Below are positions 38,159 to 47,349 of a stretch of 64,000 nt of DNA, in pieces. The number at the start of each line of letters is the position of its first letter. Position 1 is the first letter of the stretch. The stretch spans positions 207,815,504 to 207,879,503 of the forward strand of contig CM054113.1 in the NCBI GenBank assembly GCA_028673005.1. The letters are read 5' to 3'. A program made the position numbers and the translations under genes. This DNA comes from Tanypteryx hageni. Its lineage: Eukaryota; Arthropoda; Insecta; Odonata; Petaluridae. The notes below the pieces were generated by a model. The model had not been told where the DNA came from. It did not search any database and saw only the letters and a list, made by a program, of their open reading frames with translations.

Positions 38159-38335
38159 TGAGGCCTTGGAAAAGGGCTGGTCAGCGTATTTAGCTCCCAA
38201 TAACGTGGATTCGAATCCTGCCAAGGGCTTTGTTGTAGTCGATCGTCGTTGTCATTGTTATTATGGTCGTTGTAAAAGGCCGGTAGCGGCTGTATATGAG
38301 ATGGCTAAAATAAATTTTTTAAATAGATAAAAATG
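38159..38335 (+). mobile_element. tRNA-derived SINE copy, near full length
   Basis: Plus-strand copy. The tRNA-like head runs from gaggccttgg (about 38,160) through the B box (gattcgaatcc, 38,208-38,218) to gccaagggc. The A-box region (aagggctggtcagcg) is diverged from the copy at 54 kb. The body carries the shared 'gtaaaaggccg' and 'ctgtatatgag' blocks and ends in taaaataaa plus an A+T tail. Head, body and tail order match the 54-kb copy, which supports one family. Confidence 0.75.
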
Positions 38336-38339
38336 TACG

Positions 38340-41220
38340 AAAAGATATTAAAGTTATGTGAATATTTCTACGCGAATCGAAGTAATTGAAGTCTCCAAAA
38401 CCGATAAATGTTCATGATCAGCCGCATAAATTTGACTGATTCGTTATTATCCCCTTTTTATACGCGATGTCAAAAGACCTACGGCTACAAAGCGCCAATA
38501 ACGGAAAATGCTTGTTTCTGAACAGAGAAATTACGGAATGGAACCTGAAGTGCTCTATAAACCCTAGCCTAAAAAACACAAAGGAGTTAAAAAATAAATG
38601 CAGCGTTATACTTGCAACTGGAATACAGGAATCTTAAAAGACAGATGACGGAGTTAGAAGAAGAAGAAGAAGAAGGGGAATGCGTAATGAGACGAAGTAC
38701 GGAGGGGACCTAGGAGCCTATTATTAACCTCTACGATAGTCGTGAAACTCTATCTCGAACCTCGAAAATTCTGACTTCGCTCATGGTGATATTATAATTG
38801 AGATTGATTTGTAAACACTGAGAGTTTTATTTTCTGGTAATACTGTATGTTTTCTTGTTGATGTCGCGTATGATAATGCTATAAATGCGATTGATTTGTG
38901 AACGTTGGGCTTGTTCTTTTTGTTGATACTATAGTACTGTGTGTTTTTTGTAATCTCTTTGTGTTACCACCGAGCGTACGCCTATATGTAGTGCCGACTT
39001 GGTAATAATATCAATAATTTTAGGCCATCATGTAATCAAATTTGGCAGGTAGTAACTGGGGATTTTGTAATTTACACAATTATTTTATGTATAAGACTTC
39101 ATCATACGCGAAACCATAACGAAATGTTAGTGAGTTATAAAGGAACGTTTTTAAGGACTAAAAGAATGTATTTAGAAAATGCAATGGGTTTGATGTCTTG
39201 TCATAAATTTAGGCTTAAGGGTGGGAAAAAATATTTACTTTGGTAAAATTAGAGGAATTCCAGATTTGAAAAGTCAAAATTAGTTTGTAAAAATGAAATG
39301 TAAAATATTATGCACAGTTTTCAAGAATTGGGGAATAACTGTTGTATCTGTGCGTTGAGCCGTTAGAAGAAATATTAAAATCAGAATATTTCTATTAATT
39401 CCCTCCCAATTAAAAATTGGTTGAACATACATTGCACAAATTTTTTATATCCGTATCCTTTAATTCGATGCAATAATGTCACTTGGTTACATTATTGTAT
39501 GGAGTGTTTGGCGGTTTCTGGGCGTATAGCTCAATGTGTTACGATGTCACGGGGAGCTATTTGGTTATTTTTGAGATATATATTGCTTATAGGATATTAA
39601 TTTGGCATCAAGATCAATAGATGTATGAATTTTACCCAATCATAATACTTTCAGTCATGTTTGAGAAAATCCATATTTTGTGAAAATCGACAAGAATAAA
39701 CTAACCTCTATTTTTGCACGATATGATTCATTACGACGTGCATTCTATTCCGGATGATACCCTATACCAAGGCCATTCCAGGTGTGGTACCGGCACCACA
39801 ATTGATACCAGGCAGTCCATAAAGGGATAACAACAAAATTGATTTCGAATGTTTCAAGGCAAGTTTATTAGATAACGAAAATGAGAGCTGGTACCAAGTT
39901 AAGAAAACTTTCTAAGGGGCACGTGGAAAAGAAAAGTTTTGAATGGTACTTACAAATTAGAGAGTTCTTCATCATCTGTTAAATCGTCTATCCACTAGAG
40001 CTGCGCACATACGACGCGCTTCGGACTGAATGAATCGCAAAAATACACTTTTTCGGACTCAGGGGAATGTAAAACGAGCATTTCATCAATATCATGAAGT
40101 TGAATTTTTTCGCCACCACAATTAATTCTTGATATATTTACTTCATATTTGAGGAAGAAAAAGGAAAATTAGATAGGTAGAATCAATTTTTTAAAAGCCA
40201 GAAAAGTAACTGATTCGGCGAAGGAATAGGAATCACTCCGTATGTATTTAAAAATGATAAATTATTTTCTTTGAAAAAAAGAGAATATCCCAAAGACGAG
40301 TTTAAAAAAATAATAATTCACATACTACTTTGCGATATAATGAGGCTCCTAGTAGACATATGCCGGTAAATTAAGTCAATTCTACAAATTTCAAATAATT
40401 TTCCGTAAAAACTCGGATCAAATTCCCATGCTGAAACGAAAATCTACGCCCGCAGAATACACTAAGCGTAATAAATTCATAACCACATATAACAGTGGAT
40501 ACCTTTTCAGCCTGCTAATTGCTAATGAAATTTTAAGAAATATTATGCTCTCTTTATATTTTTGTTTTAAAGCTCAAGTAGACATTAATACTCGTGTTTC
40601 CTTCTCGAGATAAGTGAAGTACAATCTCTTCGTATTTATTGGCGCAACAACCCAAGTAGTTAAAGGTGGAAGTCATGACACGTATCCAGTTCGAAAGAGG
40701 AAATCTGTATTTCATCAGTATACACGCAGCGAAATAGAAAGAGGAGTGAGAGATAAAGCGGAGAGAGTGGTAATGCAAGCAAAACGAAGGGTAAACATTA
40801 TAAATCAAAGAAAATTAACACAGACAATATCAATCGTGATATAATGAATCACTTCGTTGCCATAACGAAAAAAGCAATCTTAAAAACAGATTTATTAACA
40901 TTCAAGGCGTTTCGCTAAAAATGATTTTATGATGATGATAACGAAACGTGTTAAATACATTTCGAAACATAATATTATAGAAATTAATATTTTTTCAACT
41001 GTATTATTTTGTTCACTGTAGAGTATAAGTTTAACTGATTGGATCTACAATTCGATCTTGCTAACGCCTGTGGGAAAACTCATACGGTAAGCAATACCTA
41101 AATCCTATGTAATTGGAAATTATTTACAATGGTGTAAAAAACAAAGGCATGCTTTAAATGCCAAAACTGAGCTTGTTTTATTAAATACAACCTTCGCAGA
41201 AAACTTCAGCATTGAAATAC
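38340..41220. other. AT-rich stretch, nothing identified
   Basis: No supported gene or repeat. The short plus frames at 40,428-40,844 and the overlapping minus frame lack recognisable motifs. Confidence 0.4.
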
Positions 41221-41241
41221 ATAATAAACAAGATTGGAACG

Positions 41242-41264
41242 GTGTACTCCATGTCGGAGTACAC
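41242..41264 (-). other. Perfect terminal hairpin of Helitron/Helentron-like copy 3
   Basis: GTGTACTCC-atgtc-GGAGTACAC, a 9-bp stem and 5-nt loop. On the sense (minus) strand it is followed by cgttccaatcttgtttatt, which is 16 of 19 identical to the end of copy 4. Confidence 0.9.
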
Positions 41265-41370
41265 AGAGTTTCCAAATGCGTTCTTTGAGATTTCACTATG
41301 TTCTCAATATTTTTTGCTCAGATGAGTATTTTAAGAGAAGCAAGCGACGTATTTTGTAAAATACATGTAT

Positions 41371-41785
41371 GTCTTCATGTAAAGTAGACGTATTTATTGT
41401 CCGATTTTAACCAAAATTGGAATCGGTCGACCAATTTTAGCAAAACTCTTTAATACCAAATTTAATCAAAAGTTGAAACAAAGGAACACTGTAAACTACA
41501 CGTAGGTCTTCATGTAAAGTGGTCGTAATTGTTATCCGATGTTAACCAAAATTTGAATTGATTGACCAATTTCACTAAAACTCCCCAATACCAAATGTCA
41601 TCAAAATACGTCTAGCGGTTATCGAGTTGAAACTAAGGAACATTGCAAATTACATGATGGTCTTTATGTAAAGTGGTCGACATTTTTGTCCGATTTTGAC
41701 CAAAATTGGAATCGATCGACCAATTTTAGTAAAACTCTCCAATACCAAATGTCATTAAAATATGTCCAGCGGTTCCAGAGTTTTA
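41371..41785. repeat. Tandem repeat, 135-154 bp, about 2.9 units
   Basis: Units start with gtctt-atgtaaagt at 41,371, 41,506 and 41,660, followed by 'gtccgattttaaccaaaattggaat', 'cgaccaattttag-aaaactc' and 'aataccaaat'. The first unit lacks about 19 bp near its end (the 'cgtctagcggttatcgag' part), which explains its shorter spacing. Confidence 0.9.
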
Positions 41786-41864
41786 ACATGCGGACGGACG
41801 GATACGACCTCCACGATATGCGTTCACTTCGTGCATTTCGTGAAAGGAACGCATAAAAATTGAT

Positions 41865-42110
41865 CGCAATTATGCGAGATCGCCCATTCTTTTAAATACG
41901 TAGATAAATGGCAAACTCCTCGTTTGGTTAAAAAAAATTAAAACAACAAGGAAATATAGGCAGAGTGGCCGGCCGTTGATTGGATCGAAAATACAACGAT
42001 AAAAGTGTTATCTTTGATTAAGTAAAGGTCGAACTCCCGTCAATGATCCGCATGAGAAAGACCGAATCCCATAATTATGACGTTCTGCGCAGAAAAGATC
42101 CGTGAAAAAA
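41865..42110. other. No identifiable feature
   Basis: Short AT-rich spacer, nothing seen. Confidence 0.4.
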
Positions 42111-42112
42111 AT

Positions 42113-42706
42113 TTATTCCTCAAAACAAAGTGCTTTTAGAAGATTTAAAGTAGGGATGCTTACACAGATGCAGAATGAAAGCTGCATGGAAGTTGACAGC
42201 GACGTACTAATCGGATGGAATAGCTGAGGAGTTTTTTTAGAATAATGGATTTTTCTCTCGTATAATGGAACACGCGACCTTTGTGATAAAGCGCGCGTGA
42301 TCGATTGCAGGGCAGGGCGATAGAGATATTCCTTTTTCCGAGACCAATAAGAAACATTAGAGGCTACAACTGACAAACATTCTGGCCTTTTTGTGCATTG
42401 GTCCCCTACTCCCGCCCGCCAATGCGAAGATCTGCAGGGCAATAAACAGATGCAAGAGCGTCGCCTCACAGCTACGGCAGCATAGGCTGGACCGAGCTGT
42501 ATTATGTCATTCATCCCCGCATAACTCTTAATGTAATTTTCGTATAATGATGCCAGGGGGCGTGGGGGATTTTTGGAGTTCGTGACGGAACGAGAGAGGG
42601 GACGGGGGGTTTGAGGGAAGAGGAGATTTCGGGGGCAGGACGAACAGTGGCTCCACCTGTTGAGAAACGTCAATTCGGACACACTAAATTTGGACGAATC
42701 GGCCAA
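42113..42706 (-). other. Unassigned 197-codon open frame
   Basis: This is the longest frame in the window that is not explained by simple repeats. It begins with ATG at 42,706 and ends at 42,113. The predicted product is rich in Ser, Arg, Cys and aromatic residues; I see no signal peptide, transmembrane segment, or known motif. Overlapping minus frame 42,357-42,160 and the plus frame at its 5' end are also open for a while. It lies at the edge of a CpG-rich island, which may inflate open frame length. I would treat it as probably non-coding unless a transcript or a homologue appears. Confidence 0.15.
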
Positions 42707-43060
42707 GTGCCCTATTGCGCCTCACGCTTAGCAATGAGGAACCGCGTCCGAACCTCACCCACCCCCCCCCCCCCTTGTTCCTATCGACTCCCCCGCTCCT
42801 AAAACGTGTGGATGCGTGGATAGGAGCCATCTAGGCACGCATCCAAGAGGAGGGCGGGAGGCTATGCGGTCACTGAGGTCGTCGAGGGGAGGACCACGCC
42901 TCACCCCGCCCCACAACAACTCCCATGCACCCACCGACCTCCCGTTAACACCCGACGCAACCATCTCCCTCCTTTCTCCCTTTTTATCCTTTTCTCTCCA
43001 CCATAAGAGAAAACCTCGGCACCGCTTTGGGGCGATGAACAGTCGTTACCGCGAGCAACA
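42590..43060. repeat. CpG- and C-rich part of an island
   Basis: Contains a run of 13 C (42,762-42,774), many CpG dinucleotides and CT-rich blocks. Frames on both strands follow composition. Confidence 0.55.
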
Positions 43061-43560
43061 ACAACAGAGAGAAAGGATCCTAATTTGAGACCGCCATCTT
43101 CCCTTCCACCCTTCGGGAATCGGGAAAGTTAAAAGAAAGAGACGGAAAGGGTGTTATTCGCCGCCTCCCAAAAATCCCCCGCATGCGAAATGGGCGTGAT
43201 GGACAAAAAAGAAGAGAAGGGAAGCCACGGGTCTTAAAAAGCACACTTCTTCGCTCCACTCTTGCTCCTTTCAACCCTTCTCCCCACCTCATTTTTCTCG
43301 CTGGGCCGTCCGCTCCGCCACCAGGGCACATAACCCTTGTTTGCTCAATTTTTTTCCTCACGCCGAGCATGATTTTCCATTTTTTCTCCCTTTTTCATTC
43401 GCTCATTTTAACGATCTTCTCGCCTTTTCCGCTGAAGGCGTTTGGCCATGAAGTAACGTGCCTTTGTGTGCTTTCGCGATCCTCCTCGCCTACCCTCCCC
43501 CTCCCCACGCCTCCCCTTCTCCTCACCTCCCTCCCTTTGCGCGCAATCCCCTGACTCAAC
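43061..43560. repeat. CT-rich, CpG-containing tract
   Basis: Pyrimidine-rich on the given strand, especially 43,253-43,345 and 43,475-43,570. No domain is recognised in the 123-codon plus frame. Confidence 0.55.
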
Positions 43561-43659
43561 CTTCTCCCCCATTATACTTTCCTCTTACTCCCAACCCCGA
43601 GAAAAACACACTCCCCGCCATTAACACCGTCTAAAGACACCACGAACTGCAAACAGTGA

Positions 43660-44030
43660 AAGAGGGCGGGTAGCGGAAGGGGAGAGAGAGAGATGGCGAA
43701 GAGGGTGGGGGAAGAAGGGGGAATAGGTTCGGGGAGGGAGGGGGAAGTGGCCGTGGAATGGTAGAGCATTAATGCTGTGCGCGCAACGGCCATCACCCAG
43801 CAGAGCGCGTGCAGAGCGCGGCCTTCGCCGTGGTGGCCGGAGGGGCTTGTTGGAGGAAGAAGAGGGAGGGAAAGAACGGAGGTCCTATGTGAGAAGAAAC
43901 CACACCTCCTTCCCTAAAAGAGCAAGAGAAAGGGGAGAAAAATGCAACCAAGAGGTAGAAGGGGGAGGATGAAGGAAGGGAAGAAGGGAGGCCTCTGCAG
44001 AAAGAAGGCGAAGGAAGAGGTTCACTTCAG
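43660..44030. repeat. GA-rich tract with CpG-rich centre
   Basis: Purine-rich at 43,660-43,750 and 43,848-44,020, flanking a CpG-rich patch (43,778-43,840). It directly follows the CT tract, another strand switch. GAGAG motifs and one ATGGC (43,693-43,697) are present. Confidence 0.65.
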
Positions 44031-44054
44031 GCCGAACGAGAGCTCTACCGGGAG

Positions 44055-44270
44055 TGGACCATTGTTTCCCGGCAGGCGGAGGTCGCACCGTGCGGGTTCG
44101 CCGTCTCCGTAAAGTGGCCCATTGTCGGAGGCGCTTCGGAAGCTTCCTTCTCGGATAAAAATTCACGGCTGCGGGTATTAGGGACGTTTTCCTCTCTCCT
44201 AATGCTACGGCCACGGGTTGCGCGTATGCCCGAATAAGGAACATCGCAATGTGGAAACAATCGAAAGGCT
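44055..44270. promoter_or_regulatory. Possible enhancer: cluster of SOX-like sites
   Basis: Four matches to the SOX core ACAATG/CATTGT or AACAAT occur in about 205 bp: ccattgttt (44,059), cccattgtc (44,118), gcaatgtgg (44,247) and aaacaatcg (44,255). The surrounding DNA is CpG-rich and lies beside the GA tract. SOX cores are short and common, so this is only suggestive. Confidence 0.2.
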
Positions 44271-44409
44271 TCCGGCGCCTCTTTGCCTCCGACGCGCAAA
44301 ATATGATGGTAGAGCAGCTACCAAGCAAATCGCAGTTGTAACGCACTTTCGAGTTGACGGGGTGTCTTTTCCGACACCTTCGGTGGTGAATAAAATAGGC
44401 CATAAAACC

Positions 44410-44915
44410 AGGCGATTTGAAAAATTCCTGAGAGGGACCTTTGAGAAAGACGTCTTTAAATGTGAAAATATATGTTACCTATAGATAATCAGATGCTTAA
44501 CTTAGCAAAATTTGTTAATATTCATAGCGAGAGGAGAATAAAACATTATTATCCTTCCTTTTGAGGAATAAAACCTTATATTTTCATTATTATCCTGCAA
44601 GCTGCCGATGGCATTTGGAATGGGGTGTCATTTCAGTCAAAATACACTCTAATTAAAGCTTTTATTGGCCTGTCATCATATTTGAGAAAAAAGATCTGTA
44701 GTATCTCTCAGATCTAGCGGTTATTTCTACGTATTTTCTCTTGTATGTACCCTAATCTATACGTATGCACCATTTTTATCTACGTCTATCTATATTTTAG
44801 TCTAGATGCCAGTCCTTACACCACTTTGCAATATATCCTGGTCGTATCCTAATTTATTTCTGTAAACACTAGAGTGATTTCCTATTATGAATCTGCTTTA
44901 GCAGTTTTGCAATAC
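44410..44915. other. AT-rich spacer, nothing identified
   Basis: No supported feature. Confidence 0.4.
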
Positions 44916-44921
44916 ATTCTT

Positions 44922-44990
44922 TAGCGGTTCCCAAATTGGATGTCACGGCACACTGGGATTGATAGGGATATCGCGGCAAGCTGGGTTTGC
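44922..44990 (+). mobile_element. hAT-like terminal fragment
   Basis: The sequence begins tagcggttcccaaattgg and continues into two near-repeats, 'ggatgtcacggcacactggg' and 'ggatatcgcggcaagctggg'. A start of the type CAGNGGTTCCCAAA followed by 'cgcggcacac' is characteristic of many hAT-superfamily transposon ends. The opposite end was not firmly found; a phrase 'gttgggaacc' at 47,399 beyond the LINE is a weak candidate. No transposase is visible. Confidence 0.45.
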
Positions 44991-45161
44991 TAAAATAAAT
45001 TGGTGGTAATCGAATACCAACAAATGCATTCGTGCAGACGTCATGGAACCCGTATGTAAAAATCATCATAATTGGTAGTCTGTCCGTAGACAGGTCCGTG
45101 ATTATTAATGGCTAAACCTGGTTCTCCATATACTCCTATTTTCCGCTGTCATCTACATATC

Positions 45162-45500
45162 TTAATAACTCTCTTTCCCTTTCAAATCGTCTATCAGCTG
45201 AAACCTTTTCCTACCTCTTTCCCTTTTTCCATCTAGTTTTCCTTCTAACACGTCTTTAATCATACTCTCTCTTCTCAGGTAATGTCCAACCCAGTTAGCC
45301 TTCCTCTTTCTAATAGTCTGTATAATCATTCGCTTCTCTCCTACTCTTTGTAGCACTTCATCGTTTTTCATCCTATATGTCCATTTTATCTTCATCATTC
45401 TCCTCCAAGTCCACATTTCAAAGCTTTCCAAATATTTGATCTCATTTTTCCTTAGCGTCCATGTTTCTGCACCGTACAAAGCTATACTCCAGACAGTATT
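45162..45500 (-). pseudogene. C-terminal region of the LINE polyprotein
   Basis: Reads TVWSIALYGAETWTLRK, LESFEMWTWRRMMKIKWT, NDEVLQRVGEKR, NWVGHYLRRE, EGKLDGKRERGRKRFQLIDDL and ends at a stop at 45,162. This basic tail after the thumb is typical of a common insect LINE group. Its frame differs from that of the upstream piece. Confidence 0.85.
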
Positions 45501-45965
45501 TTATGAACTTCTTGCAGATATCTTCCCTTATATTCTCCGTAAGTAGCTGTTTCTTTCTCCTGAAAGCCGCTTTTGCTTTTCCTATTCTAGTCCTGATCTC
45601 ATCCGTACATTTTGCTTCTCTTGTTATGATGCTTCCAAGGTATTTATAATCTGAAACTTGCTCAAAAGGTTTTCCTCCAATACTTATGTTCAGATTCTCT
45701 TCTTTGCCTGATATTCGAATGGCCTTGGATTTTTCTGTATTTATTTCCATACCGTATTTTTTACCTGTTATTACTATTCTATTTATAATTTTCTGGAGTT
45801 CCTCTTCCTTTCTTGCTAGAAGTACTTGATCAACTGCGTATTTTACTGTTCTTATAATCCTTCCTCCAATTTTGAAATCTCCTGTGCCTTCTATCGCTTC
45901 TTGCATTAGACTTTCTCCATATATATTGAATAGGGTCGGCGATAGGCAGCAACCCTGTCTTACTC
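45442..45965 (-). pseudogene. Reverse transcriptase fragment with mutated motif C (YAVD)
   Basis: Reads RQGCCLSPTLFNIYGESLMQEAIEG (motif B region), then KYAVDQVLLARKEEELQ. LINE reverse transcriptases carry YADD or FADD here, two aspartates that bind catalytic metal; the first is replaced by valine, explained by one A-to-T change on the coding strand (45,833). Downstream are the expected KYGMEINTEKSKAIRIS and SDYKYLGSIITREAKCTDEIRTRIGKAKAAF blocks. A frameshift near 45,500 separates this part from the C-terminal piece. Confidence 0.85.
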
Positions 45966-45966
45966 T

Positions 45967-46240
45967 CTACCGACATTTACTCCGCAGGTGTCCGCATTCT
46001 CCAACCTGACCTTTACATCTTGATTCACATATAGATTCGATCAGCCTCCTGTCTTTCCAGTCTACAGCTATATCCTTTAATATCTTCATCAACATTACCC
46101 AATTTACTCTATCAAAGGCCTTCTGCCAATCTACGAAACATACGCAGATATCTTGACTGTACTCTATTGCCATTTCTGATATGATTCTAACTACCCCTAT
46201 ATAATCTCTAGTTTCTCGTTCTTTTCTGAAACAGAATTGC
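45967..46240 (-). pseudogene. Reverse transcriptase fragment with catalytic motif A
   Basis: After the frameshift near 46,240 the minus strand reads FRKERETRDYIGVVRIISEMAIEYSQ and then FVDWQKAFDRVNWVMLMKIL. VDWQKAFDRV is motif A of LINE reverse transcriptases and keeps its first catalytic aspartate. The frame runs to a stop at 45,967. The next motif, close to VRQGCCLSPTLFNIY, is in another frame just downstream (about 45,965-45,915). Confidence 0.85.
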
Positions 46241-46777
46241 TTGATTGATTTCTTCTGTCCTTTTCTCCAGCCTTTTATTAGGAATCCTCGTGATGATCTT
46301 CGAAGCGGGTGACAGAAGACTTATCGTTCTGTAGTGTTTACACTGCATTGCCTTTGGCTTCTTCTTTAGAGGGATCATTGTTACTTCTAGGAAATACCGA
46401 GGCCACTCTCCCGTGTCGTAAATCTTATTAATTAATTTCGTGATCGCTTTTAGTCCTTCTGATCCCAGGACTTTAAGTATCTCAGCCGGTATTCCATCGC
46501 TGCCTGTGGCTTTTACTTTCTTTATTTCCACTATCGTTTTTTCTACTTCGCTGTCCATAATACTTTGTCCTGAGTTGTCTTCTTCAATGTTTTCCTCATT
46601 TTCCAGTTCTATTTTTGCCGCTCCTGCCTGTTTGCTGTATAATTCCTTAATGTATTCTTCCCATACCTGTGCTACATCCTTTGTTTCTGAGATCTTATCA
46701 TCCGTATTCATAATTCCCATATCATGAATTCCATTAGATTTCTTATCTTCTAACTCGAGTGCTCTAGTGTACTTCAT
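46208..46777 (-). pseudogene. Reverse transcriptase fragment, fingers region
   Basis: An open frame of 189 codons. It contains KKVKATGSDGIPAEILKVLG (about residues 87-106), MIPLKKK, and the conserved CKHYRTISLLSPASKI segment, all typical of LINE reverse transcriptases just before catalytic motif A. It ends in a frameshift: the frame reads FQKRTRN and stops, while a shift of one base near 46,240 restores QFCFRKERETRDYIG. The first residues (MKYTRALELEDKK) may belong to the linker, since no true start is expected inside the polyprotein. Confidence 0.85.
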
Positions 46778-47349
46778 ATCGTACCGTCCTAACTTCTCCG
46801 TTTGTTATATTTTATCATATTTTTCAATGTTCTCTAGCTTTATCTGTTACACTTCTCAACTCATTTTTTTTACGTTTACAGTTAGCTCTACCTTCTTCAC
46901 TGTTCAAGTTTTTCCATTTTCGTCTCTCATCCATTTTCTCCAGCATTTCCTTAGTGATCCATGGTTTTCTGATTTTCTTCTCGTTTCCCAATCTCTTTTT
47001 CCAAGGTATCCTTGTTACTGGTTATAATTTCTTCCCATTCTATATCCACGGTCTTTGGTTTGTTTTCCAAATTTCTTAGGCGATCTTCCAACTTCATACG
47101 GACTGCGTCCTTTATTTCTTTCAGTTTTTCTAGGTTCCAAGTTTGTCTTTCTCTTCTCGTTTTCCTTATTTGTTTGAGCTTTGTACTTACGTCAACTATT
47201 AGAAGGCTGTGATCTGAGTCAATGTCTGCTCCTGGTAATGCCTTGGCGGTCTTTATGCTGTTCCTGAATCTTTGTTTTACTAGTATTGTAATCTATTTGG
47301 CATCTCATTCTATCTATGTACAAATATACATCCTTATTTCAAGGTGAGG

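Larger units (their letters stand above)
41223..41858 (-). mobile_element. Helitron/Helentron-like non-autonomous element, copy 3
   Basis: Sense is on the minus strand. The 5' side (right) has a subterminal repeat tatgcgttcctttcac (complement of 41,842-41,857) next to a small imperfect hairpin (41,816-41,857) and the gcggacggacgga motif (41,790-41,803). The middle holds about three tandem units (41,371-41,785). The 3' side (left) has the inverted subterminal repeat atgcgttctttgag (41,276-41,289), then a perfect 9-bp hairpin, then the conserved 19-nt end. It encodes no protein. The layout is that of Helentron-associated elements; the class call is inference, while the homology to copies 2 and 4 is direct. 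Confidence 0.7.
45100..47340 (-). mobile_element. 5'-truncated, decayed LINE retrotransposon
   Basis: Minus-strand remnants of one endonuclease/reverse-transcriptase polyprotein lie in the right order from 47,340 down to about 45,160. First come the last part of the APE-type endonuclease (IDYILVKQRFRNS after correcting one base, then PGADIDSDHSLLIVDV, 47,300-47,190) and a linker with KPWITKEMLEKMDERRKWKN (about 46,960-46,910). The reverse transcriptase follows (46,777-45,520), then a C-terminal region with LYGAETWTLRK and RRMMKIKWT (45,480-45,162). At least four frame breaks and several stops are visible. The endonuclease N-terminus and any 5' region are missing. The architecture fits insect non-LTR elements with a single large ORF; I do not assign the clade. 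The 3' limit is approximate; non-coding sequence may extend to about 45,050. Confidence 0.9.
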
